From Candidatus Bathyarchaeota archaeon (GTDB lineage Archaea > Thermoproteota > Bathyarchaeia > Bathyarchaeales > Bathycorpusculaceae), in the NCBI GenBank assembly GCA_903901015.1, contig CAIUPH010000004.1, positions 1 to 36,218 of the forward strand: a DNA stretch of 36,218 nt, read 5' to 3'. Positions 30,284 through 36,218 of this stretch are shown piece after piece (position 1 is the stretch's first letter; every line of letters begins with the position of its first letter). The position numbers were made by a program, and so were the translations under genes. The notes under the pieces were generated by a model. That model did not search any database. It was not told where the DNA came from and saw nothing but the letters and a program-made list of their open reading frames with translations.

Positions 30284-31891
30284 ATGAGTCAAAACCAAAT
30301 GTTCTGTTACCAATGCGAACAAACAGCCAAAGGGCAAGGCTGCACAATCGCGGGCGTCTGCGGCAAATCAGCAGAAGTCGCAAACCTTCAAGACCTCCTA
30401 GTTTACAAACTAAGAGAACTCAGCCAGCACGTAATCCAAGCAGGGCTGCACGACGAGAAAATAGGCGTCTTCACCGCTGAAGCACTCTTCGTCACGTTGA
30501 CAAACGTGAACTTTGACCCAGAAGCCATCGTAGCTTACATAAGAAAAACCGCTGATTTCCACGAGCAACTTCATAAACAGCTGCAGGTAAAATCCCCCCA
30601 CTTACCGCTAGAAAACACGGTTGAAGGCTTAGTTGCTCAGGGCAAACAACATGGAATAAACGCCGATGCAACAATGAACCCAGACCTGCATTCGCTCCAA
30701 TGGCTTTTGACCTATGGGTTGAAAGGAGTCGCCGCGTACTCGTACCACGCGTATCTTCTTGGCAAAAAAGACCAGAAAGTCTCCGACTTCATCCACCAGG
30801 GACTCGCAGCTCCCTTTGACAAATTGCTTGGCGTAAACGATTTTGTTGGTTTAGTTTTAAAATGCGGCGAAGTCAACATCCGCGCAATGGAACTGCTTGA
30901 CGCGGGCAACACCGAAACCTACGGCCACCCCGTACCAACTAAGGTGCCGCTGGGACACAAGAAGGGCAAAGCCATATTGGTATCTGGACATGACCTCATC
31001 GATTTGGATTACATCCTAAAGCAGACTCAGGGCACAGGCATAACCGTCTACACCCATGGAGAAATGCTCCCAACCCACGGCTACCCCAAACTTAAAGCGT
31101 ACCCCAACTTTTACGGGCACTTCGGCACAGCATGGCAGAACCAGCAGCGTGAATTCGCACAGTTTCCAGGAGCCATCCTCATGACCACCAACTGCATCCA
31201 GCACCCCATCGAAAGCTACAAAGGCAACATCTTCGCAGCTGGACCCGTCGGCTACCCAGGCGTACCACACATCACAAACAAAGACTTCTCGCCAGTCATC
31301 AAAAAAGCACTGGAGCTCCCAGGTTTCCCCGAAGACGTCGAAGGCAAAACGGTCTTAGTGGGCTTTGGCAGAAACGCAGTGCTAAGCGTTGCGGATAAAG
31401 TCATAGAATCCGTCAAGAACGGTCACATCAAACGGTTCATCCTGGTGGGCGGATGCGACGGAGCTAGACCCGGACGCAGCTACTACACCGAATTCGTGGA
31501 GAAAGCACCAAGCAACACCATCATACTGACGTTGGCATGCGGCAAATTCCGATTCTTCGACAAAGAACTGGGCACAATCGACGACATCCCGCGCCTACTC
31601 GACATCGGGCAATGTAACGACGCCTACTCCGCAGTCAAAATAGCTCAAGCCTTAGCAGATGCGTTCCACGTGGAAATCAACGACCTGCCGCTTTCAATGG
31701 TGCTATCGTGGTATGAACAGAAAGCCGTAGCAATCCTGCTGTCGCTGCTGTACCTTGGCATAAAAGACATCCGCCTCGGACCAAGCCTACCAGCCTTCAT
31801 CACACCCAACATCCTCAAAGTGCTCGTTGACAAATTCAACATCATGCCCCTGAAAACACCCGACGAAGACCTCAAAGCAATAATGAAATAA
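30284..31891 (+). CDS. hcp: Hybrid cluster protein (hydroxylamine reductase)
   Basis: The 535-residue protein is a hybrid cluster protein. The N-terminal [4Fe-4S] motif C8/C11/C20/C26 (FCYQCEQTAKGQGC...GVCG) is followed by ligand motifs of the hybrid [4Fe-2S-2O] cluster: TNCIQHPIE, GGCDGARPGRSYYTEF, LACGKFRFFDKELG and GQCNDAYSA. Hcp reduces NO and hydroxylamine and protects anaerobes against nitrosative stress. The length is that of the class with few N-terminal insertions. It is preceded by a palindromic operator candidate and the HTH_10 gene, and is followed by T-runs. No hcr reductase gene is adjacent, so ferredoxin or rubredoxin-like donors are likely. Confidence 0.97.
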   Translation: MSQNQMFCYQCEQTAKGQGCTIAGVCGKSAEVANLQDLLVYKLRELSQHVIQAGLHDEKIGVFTAEALFVTLTNVNFDPEAIVAYIRKTADFHEQLHKQLQVKSPHLPLENTVEGLVAQGKQHGINADATMNPDLHSLQWLLTYGLKGVAAYSYHAYLLGKKDQKVSDFIHQGLAAPFDKLLGVNDFVGLVLKCGEVNIRAMELLDAGNTETYGHPVPTKVPLGHKKGKAILVSGHDLIDLDYILKQTQGTGITVYTHGEMLPTHGYPKLKAYPNFYGHFGTAWQNQQREFAQFPGAILMTTNCIQHPIESYKGNIFAAGPVGYPGVPHITNKDFSPVIKKALELPGFPEDVEGKTVLVGFGRNAVLSVADKVIESVKNGHIKRFILVGGCDGARPGRSYYTEFVEKAPSNTIILTLACGKFRFFDKELGTIDDIPRLLDIGQCNDAYSAVKIAQALADAFHVEINDLPLSMVLSWYEQKAVAILLSLLYLGIKDIRLGPSLPAFITPNILKVLVDKFNIMPLKTPDEDLKAIMK

Positions 31892-31910
31892 TTTATTGCT
31901 CCAAACTTCA

Positions 31911-31939
31911 TCTTTTTTTATTTTAAAACTTTTTCTTTT
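31911..31939 (+). terminator. T-rich terminator after hcp
   Basis: Two long T-runs separated by AAAA follow about 20 nt after the hcp stop, a typical oligo-T terminator. Confidence 0.5.
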
Positions 31940-32000
31940 CGGCAAAAACGTTTTATTTACCTGACACTGCCTATCAAGAAACCAAGCAGGAGACCAGCCG

Positions 32001-32912
32001 TTGCCCCGCAAACCACTGTTAACTACCAAAACCAAAGCCGTCTTCTTCACCATACTCGCAGGCGCGTTGTGGGGCACCTCGTTTCCAATCATAAAAATCG
32101 GTTTAAAAACCATCGACCCTTTCACATTCGTATTTTGGCGTTTCTTGGTCTCCGCCGCTGCATTAGTCACCGTCATGCTGGCGCTTAGGAAAATGGAGTT
32201 CAAGGTAGCTAACAAGAAACTGCTTGTGTTTTTGGGGATTACAAATGCTGCAGGCTACCTGCTCCAGTACGTCGCCATGAACTATACAACAGCTGCGAAG
32301 GCGGCGCTGTTCATAAATTTAAGCGCCATGTGGGTCGCGCTGCTCAGCCCCAAACTGCTGGGAGAGACGTTTTCACGTAAAAAGATTCTCGGTGTTCTAG
32401 CTGGGTTAACGGGGGTTGTTTTCGTCAGCACCAACCTCAATTTTTCGTCGATGGGTGAAGGCCAGTTGCTTGCTGATTTGATGCTTATCGTTTCGGGGCT
32501 AACATGGGCAGTCTTCATGGTTTATAACAAAAAATTAGTCATGAATTCAACTTCTGCAACGTTCCAGTCGATGACGTGGGTTCTCGTCTTAACGTTTCTT
32601 TCAATAGCGCCCTTCGCGGTTCTGTCTGGTCCAGGCTTCTTTGTGCTATCAGGCTGGGCGTGGCTGGCGATTTTTTGGACAGCGATTGTCTGCTGGGTTC
32701 TGCCCTATTACTTGTGGCTGGAGGGACTCAAACATCTTTCAGCATCGGTTTCTACTGTGCTACTTTTGTCTGAAATCGTCGTCGCCGTCATACTATCGAT
32801 TGTTGTCCTAAAAGAACCTATTACGATATTTTCCACCATCGGCGCCTTCTTCATAATAATCGCAATAGCGCTCGTATCGATCCAAAATGAACATCCCACA
32901 ATTAAAAAGTAA
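32001..32912 (+). CDS. EamA-family (DMT) transporter
   Basis: The 303-residue membrane protein has about ten hydrophobic segments in two EamA repeats, the first with GALWGTSFPIIKIGLKTIDP, the second with LADLMLIVSGLTWAVFMVYN. Drug/metabolite transporters often export amino acids or metabolites. The start is TTG 32001, with AGGAGA at 31988-31993 about 8 nt upstream, and a TATA-like TTTTATTT near 31950. It lies upstream of the amino acid ABC operon with its own promoter. Confidence 0.92.
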   Translation: MPRKPLLTTKTKAVFFTILAGALWGTSFPIIKIGLKTIDPFTFVFWRFLVSAAALVTVMLALRKMEFKVANKKLLVFLGITNAAGYLLQYVAMNYTTAAKAALFINLSAMWVALLSPKLLGETFSRKKILGVLAGLTGVVFVSTNLNFSSMGEGQLLADLMLIVSGLTWAVFMVYNKKLVMNSTSATFQSMTWVLVLTFLSIAPFAVLSGPGFFVLSGWAWLAIFWTAIVCWVLPYYLWLEGLKHLSASVSTVLLLSEIVVAVILSIVVLKEPITIFSTIGAFFIIIAIALVSIQNEHPTIKK

Positions 32913-32993
32913 CAAAACAAGCTTTTTCTTGTATTATGCTTAAGTTTAAATACGTAAACCAGAGAATATTTGGGCAAGGGAGAAAATAACAAA

Positions 32994-33830
32994 ATGGCAA
33001 AAGTATTAACTGTAGCTTTAGTTGTTATAATGCTCGTTGTAGGTTTCGGAGTAGGCTTAATCTCAAGCCCATTTCTCATAGCGCAAAACTCATCAACAGA
33101 CACAGCGTGGGCAAACATAGAGAAAACAGGCGTCATCAAAGTCGGTACAGACCCAACATGGCCACCATACCAACTGCTCGACAACCAAACCGGCAAAATC
33201 GTGGGATTCGAAGTTGACTTAGCAAACGCTGCTGCAGCAAAATTGAACTTGACAATTGAATGGCAAAATGTAGGTTTCGACAACATTATCCTCTCTGTTC
33301 AAGGCGGCCAACTTGACATGGGCGTCAGCGGCTTCTCAATAACACCAAGTAGACTCGACCAAGTCTCCTTCACTATACCTCACAGTGTATCTCAATCACA
33401 AGTAATTATGTTGAAGAGCACCATGGACAAATACCATATAACCACTATAAACTCGCTTCAAGACCTCAAAACCTTAGGCATCACTGTTGGAACGCAAGAT
33501 GGAGAAATCGAACAGCAAGAACTCCAAGCAGCAGGCGTAGCAATGCACTCCTGGGGTGACTCAGCATCAGCAGTACAAGACATGGTTAGCGCAAACCCAA
33601 GCGTAAAAGCAGTATACGCTGAAACACCAGTCACTAACGCGTGGATTGACCAATACGGAGCTCAAGGAATTCAAATCGGTCTCATCTATAACCACCCATA
33701 CTATCCAGTAGCATTCGTAGTTGCAAAAGGCTCACACACACTCTTGGACAAAATGGACGGTGCATTGACACAATTAATCGCCGACGGCACAGTGGATCAA
33801 CTGAAAGCGAAATGGCATGCTGAAACGTGA
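32994..33830 (+). CDS. Amino acid ABC transporter substrate-binding protein
   Basis: From ATG 32994 (GGGAGA at 32979-32984 as Shine-Dalgarno sequence; longer TTG 32970 less likely) the 278-residue protein has an N-terminal membrane anchor (LTVALVVIMLVVGFGVGL) and no lipobox Cys. The binding domain opens with GVIKVGTDPTWPPYQLLDNQ, GKIVGFEVDLANAAAAKLNL, the standard SBP_bac_3 signature for polar amino acids. It captures amino acids outside the cell for the permeases below. It ends TGA directly followed by TAA, and the permease starts 7 nt later. A TATA-like TTTAAATA sits near 32945. Confidence 0.95.
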   Translation: MAKVLTVALVVIMLVVGFGVGLISSPFLIAQNSSTDTAWANIEKTGVIKVGTDPTWPPYQLLDNQTGKIVGFEVDLANAAAAKLNLTIEWQNVGFDNIILSVQGGQLDMGVSGFSITPSRLDQVSFTIPHSVSQSQVIMLKSTMDKYHITTINSLQDLKTLGITVGTQDGEIEQQELQAAGVAMHSWGDSASAVQDMVSANPSVKAVYAETPVTNAWIDQYGAQGIQIGLIYNHPYYPVAFVVAKGSHTLLDKMDGALTQLIADGTVDQLKAKWHAET

Positions 33831-33836
33831 TAAGCA

Positions 33837-34490
33837 TTGGACGTTTGGCAACAACTCTTTAACCTATTGGAAGGAGTACCATTAACTCTTTCCATTTCCA
33901 TTATTTCTTTCTTAGTCGGCATAGCACTAGGCTTGCCATTAGCGTTTACCCGAATTTATGAAAAAGAAATAAGTTTTGCAGTAGACCTTTACGAAAAGAT
34001 TTTCAGAGGAATCCCTGAAATCGTTTTAATGTTGCTGTTCTTTTTTGGCTTAGGCACCTTTTTCCCGTTACCATTTGGCAGTGCGTTCTTTGTGGCATGC
34101 TTCGTTTTAGGATTAAGAAGCGGAGCAAATCAATCGCAGATTTACAGAGGCGCAATCCGAGGCGTTGGAGACGAACAGATGATTGCCGGTCAATCCATCG
34201 GGCTTTCGAAGTGGCGGTCAATCTGGCATATTATGGTCCCGCAAGTTTTCACTTTTTCAACTCCGGGTTTAGGCAGCGAATACGCCTTGCTCATAAAAGA
34301 TTCAGCTTACGTCTACGTTCTCTCAGGATTACTGGAAATAACGACTCGAGCAAATCAAATAAGACAAAGCACGGGCGACTTTATAACACCGTACATTTTC
34401 GGCGCGCTCATCTATATCGCAATAACTTTCCCAATTGCGTATTCACTTGACAGATGGGGAAATAGAAGAAAGAAAAAAATAGGACTGTAA
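33837..34490 (+). CDS. Polar amino acid ABC permease 1
   Basis: The 217-residue membrane protein has five hydrophobic segments and the HisMQ/GlnP-family EAA loop (YRGAIRGVGDEQMIAGQSIG, LSKWRSIWHIMVPQ). It forms half of the amino acid channel. The start is TTG 33837, 7 nt after the binding-protein gene. With the second permease it probably forms a heterodimer. It ends TAA and the ATPase starts 4 nt later. Confidence 0.94.
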   Translation: MDVWQQLFNLLEGVPLTLSISIISFLVGIALGLPLAFTRIYEKEISFAVDLYEKIFRGIPEIVLMLLFFFGLGTFFPLPFGSAFFVACFVLGLRSGANQSQIYRGAIRGVGDEQMIAGQSIGLSKWRSIWHIMVPQVFTFSTPGLGSEYALLIKDSAYVYVLSGLLEITTRANQIRQSTGDFITPYIFGALIYIAITFPIAYSLDRWGNRRKKKIGL

Positions 34491-34494
34491 AAAA

Positions 34495-35277
34495 ATGACC
34501 GACTGTGTAATGGAAGCAAAACATGTCTACAAAACGTATTGCGTTAAAGGCGAGAAGAGAAAAGACGTAAAAGTAATTGAAGCAGTTAAAGACGTCTCCT
34601 TACAGATCCGAAAGGGAGATATTAAACTTATTTTTGGCCCCAGCGGCTCGGGAAAAAGCACTTTTCTGCGTTGTATGGCGATGCTTGACATTCCTGATAA
34701 AGGCGACATCTACCTTGGAGATCAAAGCTTAACCGCAAAAGGCGTTGACTTAAACAAAGCTCGAGCAAGAATTGGTTTTGTTTTCCAGCACATTTACTTG
34801 TTCAGGCACCTCACTGCCTTAGGCAACGTTGAGCTGGCGCTACGGCAAGTACTTAAACTGCCTAAGGAAGAAGCGCGTAAACGTGCAATAGCTGCCCTGG
34901 AAGAAGTGAAATTAACCGATTGCATTAAGAAGTATCCTTCGCAGATGTCAGGTGGGCAAGCTCAAAGAGTAGGAATAGCCAGAGCCATAGCACGGAAACC
35001 GGACATCATACTGCTAGACGAACCAACCTCCGCATTGGATCCTGAGCTTACAGGCGAAGTCATCGATACGCTACGTGACTTAGCCCATGAAGGCACAACC
35101 ATGCTCATCGTGAGCCATGAAATGCCCTTTGCTAAAGAAGTCGCTGAAGAAATGATATTCTACGATGAAGGGCATGTAGTCGAAACAGGACCGCCGTCCC
35201 TGTTCTTTAATGCGCCAAACACAGACCGTGCAAAACAATTCATGACGAGGATCATCAATCGAACAACTAGGGAATAA
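34495..35277 (+). CDS. Polar amino acid ABC ATPase (GlnQ-like)
   Basis: The 260-residue ATPase has Walker A (GPSGSGKST), Q-loop (FVFQHI), signature MSGGQAQRVGIARAI, Walker B (IILLDEPTSALDP) and the H-loop (IVSHE). It energises polar amino acid uptake. The insert KGEKRKDVKVI near the N-terminus is slightly longer than in GlnQ. It is flanked by the two permease genes at gaps of 4 nt. Confidence 0.95.
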   Translation: MTDCVMEAKHVYKTYCVKGEKRKDVKVIEAVKDVSLQIRKGDIKLIFGPSGSGKSTFLRCMAMLDIPDKGDIYLGDQSLTAKGVDLNKARARIGFVFQHIYLFRHLTALGNVELALRQVLKLPKEEARKRAIAALEEVKLTDCIKKYPSQMSGGQAQRVGIARAIARKPDIILLDEPTSALDPELTGEVIDTLRDLAHEGTTMLIVSHEMPFAKEVAEEMIFYDEGHVVETGPPSLFFNAPNTDRAKQFMTRIINRTTRE

Positions 35278-35281
35278 ATGA

Positions 35282-35959
35282 ATGTTTGAATGGCTAACAA
35301 ATCCCTTGTACTGGACATGGATCTTTCAAGGGTTGACTCTTACTGTAGAGATAACTCTTTTCGGCGTCTGTTTGGGTCTGCTCTTAGGGACACTACTATC
35401 GATTGGAGACATTTACGGGGGAAGAACCGCAAGAGGACTCATCGCAATCTACGTTGAATTCTTCAGAGGAAGCCCCCTGTTTATTCAAATATTCATAGCT
35501 GTGTACACGGTGCCCGCTCTGCTGCATTTGCAGATGGACCATTACTTGTTAGCTTTCCTAGTTTTCGGTTTAAACAGCGCCGGATACCAGAAAGGCTACG
35601 TGAAAGGAGCAATGCAAACTATTCTCGACGATCAAATGGCTGCAGGCATGTCGGTTGGAATGTCAAGATGGCAGACGCTTCGCCATGTGATTATCCCGCA
35701 GGCTTACCGAATCGTTATCCCGTCATGGACAAACGAATTTTGTTCACTAACAAAAAGCACATCTGCCTTAGCATTCGTAGGTTTGTTTGACCTAACATCT
35801 GCAGGCCTGTCAATCAAAGGTATCACCTACCAAGTACTTCCCGTTTGGATGGTAATAGGCGCGATTTACTTTGTTTGGATTACAGGAGTATCCAAGTTAA
35901 TGGATGTAATCTACGAGAGAAAGAAAATACCGGGCGTCGAGCTTGACCTGCAGTCTTAG
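35282..35959 (+). CDS. Polar amino acid ABC permease 2
   Basis: The 225-residue membrane protein has five hydrophobic segments and the EAA loop ([40 protein letters not shown]). It is the second half of the amino acid channel. The ATG at 35282 is 4 nt after the ATPase stop. Its TAG overlaps the stop of the convergent flavodoxin-family gene. Confidence 0.94.
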   Translation: MFEWLTNPLYWTWIFQGLTLTVEITLFGVCLGLLLGTLLSIGDIYGGRTARGLIAIYVEFFRGSPLFIQIFIAVYTVPALLHLQMDHYLLAFLVFGLNSAGYQKGYVKGAMQTILDDQMAAGMSVGMSRWQTLRHVIIPQAYRIVIPSWTNEFCSLTKSTSALAFVGLFDLTSAGLSIKGITYQVLPVWMVIGAIYFVWITGVSKLMDVIYERKKIPGVELDLQS

Positions 35960-36218
35960 GTTTTCAGTTTCTTGATTAGCCACGCCATGTTTCTGCCCAA
36001 GTCATACATGGTTTTGAGACCTTCCTCGTCTTTTTCAACGTCGCCTTTCGCTAAGCCTATGCCCACGTTCCAATAAGATGATCCGGGCACTATCATTTGG
36101 CTGATGAGGAAGAAGTTGTTTATAGCGTCAAATGTGGGGATGCCGCCTGCCCGACGCACAGCCACAACAGCCGCGCCGACCTTGCGTTTGAAGAGGTCCC
36201 CGTTTCCTCTGGCGACAA
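35956..36218 (-). CDS. Flavodoxin-family FMN reductase, partial
   Basis: The gene runs off the right edge; only the last 86 or so residues are seen ([52 protein letters not shown], ending [14 protein letters not shown]). The wording matches NADPH-dependent FMN reductases and iron-sulfur flavoproteins of archaea (WrbA-like multimeric flavodoxins). It ends TAA, overlapping the convergent permease stop. Confidence 0.85.
   Translation of the reverse strand, partial: VARGNGDLFKRKVGAAVVAVRRAGGIPTFDAINNFFLISQMIVPGSSYWNVGIGLAKGDVEKDEEGLKTMYDLGRNMAWLIKKLKT

Noticed and set aside
1-36218. A general TGA-to-Trp genetic code
   Set aside because: The Trp codons visible in the intact genes are TGG, only two TGA-at-Trp sites were found, and one of these genes has two other lesions. 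Local decay is the simpler reading.
1-36218. Pyrrolysine-type TAG recoding
   Set aside because: About 12 intact genes here end in TAG as their stop, and the in-frame TAGs occur in genes with other signs of decay or with a good downstream start. No pyl genes are in the window.
1-36218. CRISPR array, transposase or integrase
   Set aside because: No regularly spaced repeats and no protein with DDE, HUH or tyrosine-recombinase motifs were seen.

Overview
The window is archaeal. Evidence: an HdrA-MvhD heterodisulfide reductase subunit, an Nre-family DNA repair protein with a C-terminal PCNA-binding motif, an archaeal ATP-dependent DNA ligase, HTH_45 and HTH_10 (bacterio-opsin activator type) regulators, TATA-like boxes about 25-30 nt before many starts (several probably leaderless), many TTG/GTG starts, and a tRNA without an encoded CCA. 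A small protein that looks like eukaryotic-type ribosomal protein eL22, together with the run of anaerobic Fe-S and flavin proteins, points to the TACK/Asgard side of the archaea. A Bathyarchaeia-like anaerobe is my best guess; this is inference, since there is no rRNA in the window.

Layout. 1-2.1 kb: two small unknown proteins (minus strand) and a YdjM/DUF457 membrane hydrolase. 2.4-5.9 kb: a polyferredoxin with six [4Fe-4S] motifs overlapping hdrA-mvhD, the metabolic centrepiece. 6.2-7.0 kb: a secreted-type small protein with an in-frame TGA and a frameshifted zinc-ribbon miniprotein. 7.3-11.3 kb: a membrane protein, a PPOX-type flavoprotein, a large polytopic membrane protein, tRNA-Asp and a QueG-like Fe-S protein, the last bracketed by the tRNA-Asp 3' end and a degenerate copy of it. 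11.4-13.4 kb: a small Cys protein, a kinase-fold gene cut by TAG, and a decayed thioester-domain surface protein. 13.6-20.1 kb: intact genes (NreA, SRPBCC, coiled-coil protein, Zn/Mn-type ABC ATPase and permease, Nudix, SPFH). 20.3-22 kb: tRNA-Arg, tRNA-Ile and remnants of an alpha/beta hydrolase and a glyoxalase-like gene. 22-25 kb: small Cys-rich proteins, a possible PD-(D/E)XK protein, a surface protein, a winged-helix regulator and thioredoxin. 25-29.5 kb: DNA ligase with a coiled-coil partner, flavodoxin, a Cys-rich miniprotein, a nitroreductase remnant, eL22 and a frameshifted membrane protein. 29.5-36.2 kb: an HTH_10 regulator, the hybrid cluster protein with a palindromic operator candidate, an EamA exporter, a four-gene polar amino acid ABC transporter, and the end of a flavodoxin-family gene.

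How it fits together. HdrA-MvhD, polyferredoxin, thioredoxin, flavodoxins, the hybrid cluster protein and the PPOX protein fit an anaerobe living on ferredoxin/thiol redox chemistry, with nitrosative-stress defence and uptake of amino acids and metal ions. A second theme is decay: at least seven genes carry in-frame stops, one-base frameshifts or internal deletions. Some could be assembly errors (two shifts lie at T-runs), but the truncated nitroreductase and alpha/beta hydrolase cannot be explained that way. No CRISPR array, transposase, integrase or rRNA was seen.
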